From: CAVSWN01 sp046728115
Lineage (GTDB): Bacteria; Acidobacteriota; Vicinamibacteria; Vicinamibacterales; CAVVIG01
Direction of reading: 5' to 3'
Length of the DNA stretch: 46,969 nt
NCBI GenBank assembly: GCA_046728115.1
Contig: JBKPDW010000241.1
Coordinates: 1-46,969 of the forward strand
Part shown: in pieces, positions 24,650-32,483 of the stretch
Position numbering within the stretch: position 1 is the stretch's first letter
How the letters are laid out: each line of letters starts with the position of its first letter
Position numbers and translations under genes: made by a program
Notes under the pieces: generated by a model
Seen by the model: the letters and a program-made list of their open reading frames with translations, nothing else
What the model was told of the DNA's origin: nothing
The model's database searches: none

Positions 24650-26362
24650 GTGAGAATGAACCGTTCCCTGCGCCGCGCACTCGTCTATGTCGTGCCGTAC
24701 TGGCGCCGGCTGGCGCTCGTCGTGGCGCTCAGCATCGTCAGCACAGCACTGTCGCTCGCGCTTCCCTACCTGTCCAAGACATTGATCGACAGGGCTCTCG
24801 ACGGGCGCAGCCTCCCCATTCTGTACCGCACCGTCGGCCTGTTCACGGCGGCATCACTCGCGGGTTTCGTACTCACGGCGATCACGGGACTCATCTACAC
24901 ACGTGTGTCGGCGGACGTGCTGTTCGACATGCGCCTCGCGTTGTATCGCCACCTGCAGCGCCTCTCGCCGCGGTTCTACGCGCGCAAGCCGCTCGGCGAC
25001 ATCCTGGCCCGCGTGAACAACGACGTCGGAGAGGTGCAGCGTGTGGCGGCCGAGTCGCTGCTGGCATGGGTCGGCAACCTGTTCTTTCTGGCGGGCAGCA
25101 TCTTCGCGATGGTCTGGCTCGATCGTCGACTCGCCCTCGTCGGCCTGGCGATGGTACCGCTCAGCGCGTGGGCGCTTGCCAGGGTGCGCGCGCAGTTGGC
25201 TTCACGCGTCCGTGTCGTGCGGGAAACCAGCGCGGCCGTCGGGAGCTTTCTGATCGAAACCCTTCAGGCGATCCGCCTCGTCGTCACGTCGAACGCGCAG
25301 AAGCGGGAAGTGGACGCGTTCAGGCGGCACAACCAATCGTTCATCGACGCGCTCATGACGATGCAGCTGTGGTCGTACCTGTCGGGGAGCGTGCCGGGAT
25401 TGTTGCTCTCGTTCGGCTACGCTGCCGTGTTCACCTACGGCGGGCGACGCGTCATCGACGGGACCCTCACCCTGGGGACGTTCGTTGCGTTCATGGCGTA
25501 TCAGATGCGGGTCCTGCAACCGGTGCAGGCATTGATGGGTCTCTACACCAGCCTCGCCACGGTGCAGGTTTCTCTGGCGCGTGTCGACGAGTTGCTCGAA
25601 ACGGCGCCGGACGTTGTCGAAAAGGATCGGCCGCGACGGCTGGCTGACGTTCGCGGCGCGATCGCATTCGATCGCGTCTCGATCGACCTCGGGCGGGGTC
25701 AGGTTCTGTGCTCCGTGTCGTTCGCCGTCGCGCCTGGTGAACGCCTCGCGATCGTCGGGCCGAGCGGCAGCGGCAAATCGACGATCGCCGATTTGCTGTT
25801 GCGCCTGCTCGACCCCGACGACGGCCGCGTGCTCGTCGACGGACACGATGTACGCGACGTCGCGCTCGAGGACCTGAGGCATCACGTCGTGCTGGTCGAT
25901 CAGGAACCGTTCGTATTCCACACGACGATTGCGGAGAACATCCGGTACGCCCGACCGGAGGCGAATGCCGACGATGTGCGCGCGGCCGCGGAGGCTGCCG
26001 GCATAGACGCGTTCATCGCACGCCTGCCCGACGGGTATCAAACGGTCGTCGGCGAACGAGGTGCGGCGCTCTCGTCCGGCGAACGCCAGCGAATCGCGAT
26101 CGCGCGCGCACTCCTCGTCAATCCCAGCGTACTGGTTCTCGACGAGCCGAGCGCTGCGCTCGATCCCACGGCGGAGCGCCAGGTACTGGCCGGTTACGAG
26201 CGGATCATGCGCGGACGCACGACGTTGCTGATCACCCATCGTCTGGCGCTCGCCGAGGCGGCTGACCGCGTGCTCGTCCTCGGCGGCAACGGCATCGTCG
26301 AGGAAGGCGCGCCGGTGGAGTTGCGGGCGCGGGGCGGCGCGTTCGCGCAGCTGTTCGCGTAG
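24650..26362 (+). CDS. qhpF: ABC exporter QhpF (fused TM-ATPase), gamma-subunit export
   Basis: 570 aa half-transporter. The type-IV exporter TM domain with six helices (ALVYVVPYWRRLALVVALS onward) is fused to an ATPase. That domain has Walker A GPSGSGKST, Q-loop VLVDQEPFVFHT, signature LSSGERQRIAIARAL and Walker B VLVLDEPSAALD. In known qhp systems this protein carries the crosslinked QhpC precursor to the periplasm. Start is GTG 24650 or ATG 24656; neither has a well-spaced RBS. The assignment is from position, since the sequence alone is a generic MsbA-like exporter. Confidence 0.88.
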   Translation: MRMNRSLRRALVYVVPYWRRLALVVALSIVSTALSLALPYLSKTLIDRALDGRSLPILYRTVGLFTAASLAGFVLTAITGLIYTRVSADVLFDMRLALYRHLQRLSPRFYARKPLGDILARVNNDVGEVQRVAAESLLAWVGNLFFLAGSIFAMVWLDRRLALVGLAMVPLSAWALARVRAQLASRVRVVRETSAAVGSFLIETLQAIRLVVTSNAQKREVDAFRRHNQSFIDALMTMQLWSYLSGSVPGLLLSFGYAAVFTYGGRRVIDGTLTLGTFVAFMAYQMRVLQPVQALMGLYTSLATVQVSLARVDELLETAPDVVEKDRPRRLADVRGAIAFDRVSIDLGRGQVLCSVSFAVAPGERLAIVGPSGSGKSTIADLLLRLLDPDDGRVLVDGHDVRDVALEDLRHHVVLVDQEPFVFHTTIAENIRYARPEANADDVRAAAEAAGIDAFIARLPDGYQTVVGERGAALSSGERQRIAIARALLVNPSVLVLDEPSAALDPTAERQVLAGYERIMRGRTTLLITHRLALAEAADRVLVLGGNGIVEEGAPVELRARGGAFAQLFA

Positions 26363-26374
26363 CGAAGACACGAC

Positions 26375-27082
26375 ATGTTCCTGGACGAGTACACGGGCAA
26401 AGGCGTCCGCATCGCCGTGATCGACAGCGGCGTCCACGCCTCGCATCCGCACGTGGGCGGCGTGTCGAGCGGCTTCGGCATCCTGGACGACGGCACGGTT
26501 GTCGAGGATTACCTGGATCGTCTGGGCCACGGAACGGCGGTCACGGCCGCGATACGCGAAAAGGCCCCGGACGCCGATATCTTCGTCATCAAGGTGTTCT
26601 GGAGCGCGCTCGCGACCCACATCAAATCGCTCACACGTGGAATCGAAGAGGCCGCGGCACGTGGCGCCCACGTGATCAACCTGAGCCTTGGTACCGCAGA
26701 GATGCAGCACCGGCCGCGGCTGGAACTGGCAGTGAACGCCGCGCGTAAGGCTGGCGCCCTGGTCGTAGCTGCCGAGGAGGACGCCGGCATGCGCTGGCTG
26801 CCGGGCAGCCTGGCGGATGTGGTTGCCACAAAAGCGGACTGGACGTGCGACCGATTCGCTTATACCGTATCGGCTGTCGAGGGACGCCGGGTGCTGCTCA
26901 CATCGCCGTACCCACGTGAGATTCCTGGCGTTCCGCGGGAGCGCAACGTGAAGGGCATCAGCTTTGCCGTCGCCAACGCGACCGCATTCGTCGCCCGCGC
27001 GCTCCAGGCGTCGCCCGGATCGGATATTGCTCGCGTGTTCGAGACTCTGCACGAGGCTGCATGCGTCATCCCTTCCGCCTGA
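26375..27082 (+). CDS. qhpE: Subtilisin-like leader protease QhpE
   Basis: 235 aa compact S8-family serine protease that removes the QhpC leader. The triad is visible: D17 in VIDSGV, H52 in GHGTAV, S196 in GISFAVANA. No signal peptide or prodomain is present, in line with a cytoplasmic protease acting on the modified precursor. The subtilisin oxyanion-hole segment AAGN reads AAEED here (about 132-136), so the usual Asn is missing. It starts 12 nt after qhpF and its 3' end overlaps the next gene by 22 nt. Confidence 0.9.
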   Translation: MFLDEYTGKGVRIAVIDSGVHASHPHVGGVSSGFGILDDGTVVEDYLDRLGHGTAVTAAIREKAPDADIFVIKVFWSALATHIKSLTRGIEEAAARGAHVINLSLGTAEMQHRPRLELAVNAARKAGALVVAAEEDAGMRWLPGSLADVVATKADWTCDRFAYTVSAVEGRRVLLTSPYPREIPGVPRERNVKGISFAVANATAFVARALQASPGSDIARVFETLHEAACVIPSA

Positions 27083-27942
27083 CGATCCTCGCGGCATCGA
27101 TTGCCGGAACCGTGAGCGTCGGCGCGCAGGCGCAGGGCGATCTCGAGACCATCCTCGCACGCGTCGGTGAGAAGATCGCCGATTACTACAAGCGCGCGCA
27201 GAACGTGATCTGCATGGAGAGGTTCACGGTGCAGCCGATCGGCTGGAATCAGGGACCCGATGGGTTCGCGCGTGTCACCGAATCCGAGCTGCGCGTCGAG
27301 ACCGACACCGAAGACGGCGACGGCGACGCAGAGGCCAAGGTGATGCGCGTCATCCGGAAGATCAACGGGCGGGTGCCGCGCGAGACGGATAGGAAGGATC
27401 GCGCCGGGTGTACGGACCCTAATCCGCTGTCGCCAGAACCTCTCGCATTCCTGCTCCCCGCCCATCGATCGGAGTACACGTTCGCACTTGCCGGTCCCGG
27501 CAAAGGGAAAGATCGGAACTCGCTGCTCATCGACTTCAAGTCGATCGTCTCCGGCCCCAAGCTGGAGTTGATTGAAGCGAAGAACGGGATCGAGGACTGT
27601 TATGAAGGAAAGGGCACGATTCCGACGAAAGGCCGCGTCTGGGTTGATGCGAACAGCTACGACGTGGTGCGCATCGAGGAACATCTGCTCGGTCCGGTCG
27701 ACTTCCTCGTTGCGGAAAAACTGCGCCGCCGCCGACATCTTGGCGATCTCATGATCATCGAGCGCGCAGATCTGATGATCCGTTTCAGGAAGGTCGTGTT
27801 TCACGAACCCGAGGAGGAGATGCTGCTGCCGGAGTCGATCGACGATGTCAAGATTTTTCGCGGCGGTCTGCAGTCAACGCGGCGCAGTCACACCTTCTCG
27901 GACTATCGCCGGTTCATCACGGAAGCAAAGCTCGTCAAGTAG
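27061..27942 (+). CDS. Conserved secreted protein of unknown function
   Basis: 293 aa. A signal peptide (LTILAASIAGTVSVGAQAQG) is followed by a soluble domain: ILARVGEKIADYYKRAQNVI with Cys after it, an acidic stretch TEDGDGDAE, and GRVWVDANSYDVVRIEEHLL. That last pattern is reminiscent of LolA/outer-membrane sorting-like folds. Four cysteines may pair in the periplasm. It overlaps qhpE by 22 nt and is therefore probably on the qhp transcript, yet it is not part of the known qhp set. No function is proposed. Confidence 0.75.
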   Translation: MRHPFRLTILAASIAGTVSVGAQAQGDLETILARVGEKIADYYKRAQNVICMERFTVQPIGWNQGPDGFARVTESELRVETDTEDGDGDAEAKVMRVIRKINGRVPRETDRKDRAGCTDPNPLSPEPLAFLLPAHRSEYTFALAGPGKGKDRNSLLIDFKSIVSGPKLELIEAKNGIEDCYEGKGTIPTKGRVWVDANSYDVVRIEEHLLGPVDFLVAEKLRRRRHLGDLMIIERADLMIRFRKVVFHEPEEEMLLPESIDDVKIFRGGLQSTRRSHTFSDYRRFITEAKLVK

Positions 27943-27972
27943 ACAGTCGGCCTTATCAACTCTGCAATCAAA

Positions 27973-28008
27973 CTGAACTCTGAACTCTGAACTCTGAAAT
28001 CTGAACTG
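27973..28008. repeat. Heptad spacer repeat, CTGAACT
   Basis: Five copies of CTGAACT with two substitutions, between the convergent genes ending at 27942 and 28015. It has no obvious stem, so it is not a typical Rho-independent terminator. Confidence 0.85.
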
Positions 28009-28014
28009 CCACCC

Positions 28015-28920
28015 TCACGATCTTTTCAAAGTGATACTTCCGTCTCCGGTGCGCACGCGAACGGTGTTGCCTCCGGCTCCCAAGCGACCGCGGACCGTGT
28101 TCTTCCTGATCTCGCCGGTGACGTTCGAGACCTCCATGTCGCTCATGTGAATGGCGCCGTCACCGGTGTGTGCATCGAGCTCGCCTCCGAAGCCGTCCGG
28201 CAGCGCAAGCGTCACCGCTCCATCGCCGGTCGTGATGTTCCACTCGCTCGACGACGTGCTGCCGGACTGTGCCGTGATCGTGACGCTGCCATCGCCCGAT
28301 CGCGCGCGCACGCTGCTGAACGTGCCGGATGCCACGACGCTGCCGTCGCCGGTGTCCACGTCGAGAGCTCCTCGTACGCCATCGAAGCGGACTGAACCGT
28401 CTCCGGTGTGCGCCTTGACCTCGCCGCCCAGGCGGCGGCCCTGAATGCTGCCGTCACCAGACCCCAGATCGACGCGGCCCTCCACACCCTCGACATCGAT
28501 CGAGCCGTCGCCGCTCCGGGCGCTCATGTCTGAGGCCGCGGGCACCGAGACGATCAGCTTTGCAGACCGACGATCGCCAAAATGGATGCCGAAACGTTCC
28601 TTGCGCGGGATCTTCACATCCACCCTGACATGATCACCGTCCTGCTGCGATTCCACTTCGATCGTGGCCGCCGATTCCTTGCTCACCGCCCGCTTCTCGA
28701 TCGTCACCAGAACCTCGGATCGATCCCACGTCCGCACTTCGATCGCGCCATCAAACGTGGAAAGCGACACGGCCGGCTTACCGCTGACCGTGAAATGCTT
28801 CTCGTCGCGCTCGACATACTTGGCCGTGTCGGCGCCAACGATGTCGATACAGCCGCTCGCGGCCAGACACATGACGCCTGCACCTGCCATCAGGCCAACG
28901 GCTAGTCCGGGACAGCGCAT
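28015..28920 (-). CDS. DUF4097-family lipoprotein with eight GDGS/GDGA beta-repeats
   Basis: 301 aa. The signal peptide ends in the lipobox LAASGC (Cys24), so a lipoprotein is predicted. The body is a right-handed beta-solenoid-like DUF4097 domain. From about residue 135 a 20-25 residue repeat carries SGDGSI, GSGDGSI, TGDGSV, TGDGSV, SGDGSV, TGDGAV, TGDGAI and TGDGSI, eight in all. The repeats may bind calcium or form an adhesin surface, but no family member has a settled role that I know. It is downstream of nagA by 18 nt, probably in the same transcript. Confidence 0.88.
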   Translation of the reverse strand: MRCPGLAVGLMAGAGVMCLAASGCIDIVGADTAKYVERDEKHFTVSGKPAVSLSTFDGAIEVRTWDRSEVLVTIEKRAVSKESAATIEVESQQDGDHVRVDVKIPRKERFGIHFGDRRSAKLIVSVPAASDMSARSGDGSIDVEGVEGRVDLGSGDGSIQGRRLGGEVKAHTGDGSVRFDGVRGALDVDTGDGSVVASGTFSSVRARSGDGSVTITAQSGSTSSSEWNITTGDGAVTLALPDGFGGELDAHTGDGAIHMSDMEVSNVTGEIRKNTVRGRLGAGGNTVRVRTGDGSITLKRS

Positions 28921-28938
28921 CGAACCCTCCTTCGAACG

Positions 28939-30180
28939 TTAGACGGCCGGAGCCGGAGCCGTGTTTCGCGAATAGACGAGTTGCCCGTCTACGTATGTCT
29001 GGACGACCGCCAGATTGCGATCGAGGACGACCAGGTCGGCCGCCGCATCAGGTGCCAGCAGACCGTGGCCGACCAGCCCGAGCTCGCGGGATGGAGTCGT
29101 GGCACACAAGAGCGCCGCCTCGATCAGCGACACGCCGACGACGTTCACCAGGTTCTGAAACACGCGGTCCATCGTCGTGACGCTGCCGGCAACGGTGCCA
29201 TCGGGAAGAAGCGCGGTCGAATCGCCGGCCACAATCGGCTGGCGGCCCAGCCGCGCGCTCGCGCCAACCGGCAGGCCCGCGGCCGCCGTTGCATCGGTAA
29301 TCGCCATCGCGCGAGAGGGATGTTTCGCCGCAATCGCCGCTCGTACCATTCCCGGGTGTACATGAATGCCGTCGCAGATGATTTCCGCGGCGACTTCCTT
29401 CGACTGCAGGACTGCGCCTGCCAGGCCGGGTTCGCGATGGCTCAGCGGCGGCATGCGATTGAAAAGATGCGTCGCCTGGCTTGCGCCGGCACCGACTGCA
29501 GCGACGGCCTGATCGAAGGTCGCCGCCGAATGACCGAGCGAAACGCGATGACCTCGGCCGCTGAGCCATCTGATCAAATCCAAACCGCCATCCAGCTCGG
29601 GCGCCAGCGTAACGATGCCGACGTCCGGCGTCGCGCGCTCGATCTCGTGAAGGATGTCCGCACCGGTGAAGTCTTGCTCGGCCGACGCCTTCGCGCCGTC
29701 ATTCTGCTCGGCGCCGCCGATCGCATCGCTCGGCGAGCGAAGACACGCCGCGGGCTGCGCCCCGCGATAGGCAGGATTGATGAAATTGCTCTCGAGGTGC
29801 GCGGCCAGGACGCGGGCTGCGCGGGCAGAAGGCGTCGCACGAGCTTCGCGGACCTGTTCGAGCACGCTCCTCAGCGCCGCCGGCGAGCAGGCGACCGTCG
29901 TCGGACAAAACGCAGTAACGCCGTACCGCGGAAGCCGTTCGGCGATGGATCGAATGGATCCGGCATTGTCGAGCGTGTCGATTCCATCGACGCCGTGCAC
30001 ATGGACGTCCACGAAACCCGGAACGATGTAGTGGCCGTGAAACGCGAAGGGAGATGGTGGTTGACCGATCGACGCGGTGTCGGGCCGTATCTCGACGATA
30101 CGGCCGTCCTCGATGACGAGTGTCCCCGGCGACAGCAGCCGGTCGGGCAGCACCAGCGTAGCGCCCGAAAGGACGATCAT
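28939..30180 (-). CDS. nagA: N-acetylglucosamine-6-phosphate deacetylase
   Basis: 413 aa amidohydrolase converting GlcNAc-6-P to glucosamine-6-P, for amino-sugar catabolism or wall recycling. Motifs in order: PGFVDVHVHGVDGID (metal HxH), AAHLESNFINPAYRGA (metal Glu), VSLGHSAAT, ATHLFNRMPPLSHREPG (substrate loop), ICDGIHVHPGM and AITDATAAAG (catalytic Asp). An insert of about 20 residues after the Glu motif (SDAIGGAEQNDGAKASAE) is longer than usual. NagB and transport genes are not nearby. Confidence 0.93.
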   Translation of the reverse strand: MIVLSGATLVLPDRLLSPGTLVIEDGRIVEIRPDTASIGQPPSPFAFHGHYIVPGFVDVHVHGVDGIDTLDNAGSIRSIAERLPRYGVTAFCPTTVACSPAALRSVLEQVREARATPSARAARVLAAHLESNFINPAYRGAQPAACLRSPSDAIGGAEQNDGAKASAEQDFTGADILHEIERATPDVGIVTLAPELDGGLDLIRWLSGRGHRVSLGHSAATFDQAVAAVGAGASQATHLFNRMPPLSHREPGLAGAVLQSKEVAAEIICDGIHVHPGMVRAAIAAKHPSRAMAITDATAAAGLPVGASARLGRQPIVAGDSTALLPDGTVAGSVTTMDRVFQNLVNVVGVSLIEAALLCATTPSRELGLVGHGLLAPDAAADLVVLDRNLAVVQTYVDGQLVYSRNTAPAPAV

Positions 30181-30205
30181 GTCGGTGGACCGAAGGTGCG
30201 AGGGC

Positions 30206-30637
30206 TCACGACTCCCGTCCCCAATCCGTGTTCACGTGAAGTTTTCTACCTTCGAGCGGCTGAAGCGAACGCTCTTCGCAGGGATCCGCCCGAAACAACG
30301 CGCGATCGATCCGCTCGAGGAGCTTCGAGAGCTCTCGTTCGTCAGGCGCGTTGATCACGAGCACGCCCCCGCAGCCGGCGGGCGGAAAGCGGCGATCGTC
30401 GAGATAGTCGCGATCCATGGTGACGAGCGTCCGGCGCAGCTGCCGCGCAAGCTCGTAGTGCCTGGTATCCGGTGCACGCCGCAGCTCGTCATCTTCGAGA
30501 ACGAACAGCACGTCCCACTGCAATCGTGTCCGCATATGCGCCACGATGCCAGCGGGCACGTTGGCATCGGCGTAGATGCGCGGCCGAGGCACCAGACGCT
30601 CGGCGTGCTCGGCGAGCTCGGACGACAGGGTGCCCAT
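30206..30637 (-). CDS. DUF5615 PIN-like protein
   Basis: 143 aa. A PIN-fold nuclease-like domain with the first acidic residue in IYADANVPAGIVAHM, helix LARQLRRTLVTMDRDYLDDR carrying the C-terminal acidic pair, and VLVINAPDERELSKLLERID. Family members are often toxins beside a DUF433 antitoxin. Neither neighbour here looks like one, so a stand-alone role is as likely. A 15-residue N-terminal extension precedes the domain. It ends 25 nt before nagA in the same direction. Confidence 0.8.
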   Translation of the reverse strand: MGTLSSELAEHAERLVPRPRIYADANVPAGIVAHMRTRLQWDVLFVLEDDELRRAPDTRHYELARQLRRTLVTMDRDYLDDRRFPPAGCGGVLVINAPDERELSKLLERIDRALFRADPCEERSLQPLEGRKLHVNTDWGRES

Positions 30638-30640
30638 AGG

Positions 30641-30702
30641 AAGTTGAAACTAAAAGCTACAAGTCAAAAGTCAAAAGTTAGAAGTTGAAAGGCTGAACGT
30701 CA
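30641..30702. repeat. Heptad spacer repeat, AAGTYNA type
   Basis: Successive 7-mers AAGTTGA, AACTAAA, AAGTCAA, AAGTCAA, AAGTTAG, AAGTTGA and AAGGCTG between two co-directional minus-strand genes. It resembles the spacer at 11412-11490 and at 46803-46850 in unit and composition. Confidence 0.8.
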
Positions 30703-30718
30703 ATATTTGAACTCCGGG

Positions 30719-31864
30719 TCAGCTCTTGACTTGTGCGTTTTCAGTTTGAAGTGTTTCGCGAGCCGCTTTGGCTTGGCGCGTCAGATCAGCGACAAGCCGC
30801 TCGCGATGATGGACGAGTTCCCTGCGCTGCCGTTGTCCGTTCGCGGATCCCACGGCGTATTCGCAGAACAATGGGAACGCGATCGTCGAGTCGCAGTAGG
30901 CGACGACCGTATCGGGCAGCACGCCCGGATTCACTTTGCCCCAGCTGACGGCTTCGGCCGGCGTCGCCCCGGACAGGCCGCCCCAGACCACTTGATCGGT
31001 CGTGATCTGGATGAAGTAGTCGTTGCCACCTTTCGGAATCCCGTAGACCTCCCAAAGGGTCGGCTGCGCCTGCAGGTAGAAGTTCTTCGGCGACCCGCCG
31101 CCGAGGATGACGCATCCATTCTGATTACCGGCAAGCACGATTGCGCACACCTCGTTGACGTCCTTGTTGGGATCGATCATCAAGCGGCTGTCGTTCATCA
31201 GCTCGTGATACGCGATGTTCATGCCGATCGAGCTGTCGCCCGGCGACGATGTGTACAGCGGCACACCATCGCGCGCGGCGCGCGCGACCACCGAATGCGC
31301 CTCGCATCCCGGATAGCGTTCGAGCAGGTCGATGCCCAGCCGATAGTGAAACTCGGAGGTCGACGTGGGCGCATTCAAACCCGACCGCACGATGAAGTCG
31401 CGGATGTACGAATCGGTCTCGAGCAGCACGGTTGCCGGAAACAGCACGTCGTAGATCCGGATCACGCCATCCTCGTAGAGCTCGCGATCGTCGACGAAGG
31501 GCGAGCCCCGGTGCAGCGTGAAGTTCAACGCGTAATGGAGATCGTGATAGAGATTCGCACCCGTCGAGATGATGAAGTCGACCAGACCGCGATCCATCAT
31601 CTCGATCACGCAGCCGCCGAGTCCCGCCGGCGTCATGGCGCCTGCGATCGTCAGGCCGATCGTCGTGTCGTTCGCGGGATCGAGCATCTTCTCCGTAAAG
31701 ATCTTGCACGCTTCGGAAAGACGGCCGGCATTGAATGCCTGAAACCCTTCGTCGATGAGACGACGAATGTCGGCGCCGCCGGTCGGGCGGTAGTAACGAA
31801 TGGGCTGGCCAGAGAGGAACTGCTGTCGGGAATGCCCGGGCGAGCCGGGCGCACGATGCGGCAA
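30719..31864 (-). CDS. Deoxyhypusine synthase-family enzyme (possible homospermidine synthase)
   Basis: 381 aa. The NAD-dependent spermidine aminobutyl transferase fold is clear: TIGLTIAGAMTPAGLGGCVI, FIISTGANLYHDLHYALN, GCVILGGGSPKNFYLQ, and ATPAEAVSWGKVNPG, whose Lys matches the catalytic Lys of eukaryotic deoxyhypusine synthase. Bacteria lack eIF5A, so deoxyhypusine is not the product. Bacterial relatives make homospermidine or other aminobutyl polyamines. The C-terminal 45 residues are a charged helix. No polyamine biosynthesis genes flank it, so the substrate stays open. Confidence 0.88.
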   Translation of the reverse strand: MPHRAPGSPGHSRQQFLSGQPIRYYRPTGGADIRRLIDEGFQAFNAGRLSEACKIFTEKMLDPANDTTIGLTIAGAMTPAGLGGCVIEMMDRGLVDFIISTGANLYHDLHYALNFTLHRGSPFVDDRELYEDGVIRIYDVLFPATVLLETDSYIRDFIVRSGLNAPTSTSEFHYRLGIDLLERYPGCEAHSVVARAARDGVPLYTSSPGDSSIGMNIAYHELMNDSRLMIDPNKDVNEVCAIVLAGNQNGCVILGGGSPKNFYLQAQPTLWEVYGIPKGGNDYFIQITTDQVVWGGLSGATPAEAVSWGKVNPGVLPDTVVAYCDSTIAFPLFCEYAVGSANGQRQRRELVHHRERLVADLTRQAKAARETLQTENAQVKS

Positions 31865-32024
31865 CGGTGAACTCCTTTACGCTTTTTCCCACAAAGGCGA
31901 GCGCCACGGAGCTCACGCTGGGCCCGGGGAGGATGCAGCTTTCATCAGCGTCGACCGTGCCCTCCGTTCGTGGTGCCCTCGCTGGTCGCGTGCTCGTTCG
32001 CGAATTAGCTTAACATCTGCACCT

Positions 32025-32471
32025 GTGACTGGCGAGGCTGACTGGCTCTACTGGGTGCTCGGCGCGGCCGTTCTGATCATCGGAGCGCTTACCGCGGTGG
32101 CGTGGATCAAGGGGCGTCCGTTCGCGCCCGGGGACGTGTTCCGTGCGAGCCGCCTGAGCGCGGGCAATCGCCTGTTCCCGACGCAGGTCCTCATCACCCC
32201 CACCAGCATCGTCCAGTACACGCCGCGCTGGATTGGACGGCAGCAGGAAACCATCCACATGGCGCATGTCGCGTCGGTGAAAATCGATACCGGGATGCTG
32301 CTGTCCAATGTGTTCATCGAGACGAGCGGGGGCGCCAGCCCCATCGTCTGCCACGGGCACCACAAGCGCGACGCTGTGAAGATGCAGAGGCTCATCGAAC
32401 GTTACCAGAGCGACTACTACCGGCGTCCCGGTGGAACCCCCACTGCAGGTCCGGACCCCATCAACCGATAA
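32025..32471 (+). CDS. Membrane-anchored PH-like domain protein, hypothetical
   Basis: 148 aa from GTG 32025, chosen because the frame upstream is non-coding in character. One TM helix (WLYWVLGAAVLIIGALTAVA) is followed by a small beta-rich domain (TPTSIVQYTPRWIGRQQETI, then VASVKIDTGMLLSNVFIET) like bacterial PH domains. A charged C-terminal helix, RDAVKMQRLIERYQSDYY, ends it. The topology suggests a cytoplasmic domain. It ends 12 nt before the sigma-54 activator gene, so the two may share a transcript. Confidence 0.65.
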   Translation: MTGEADWLYWVLGAAVLIIGALTAVAWIKGRPFAPGDVFRASRLSAGNRLFPTQVLITPTSIVQYTPRWIGRQQETIHMAHVASVKIDTGMLLSNVFIETSGGASPIVCHGHHKRDAVKMQRLIERYQSDYYRRPGGTPTAGPDPINR

Positions 32472-32483
32472 CGCGAACACCAG

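Noticed and set aside
25202..27160. Minus-strand open frame of 652 codons
   Set aside because: Lies opposite qhpF and qhpE, which have all expected motifs; the minus frame has none.
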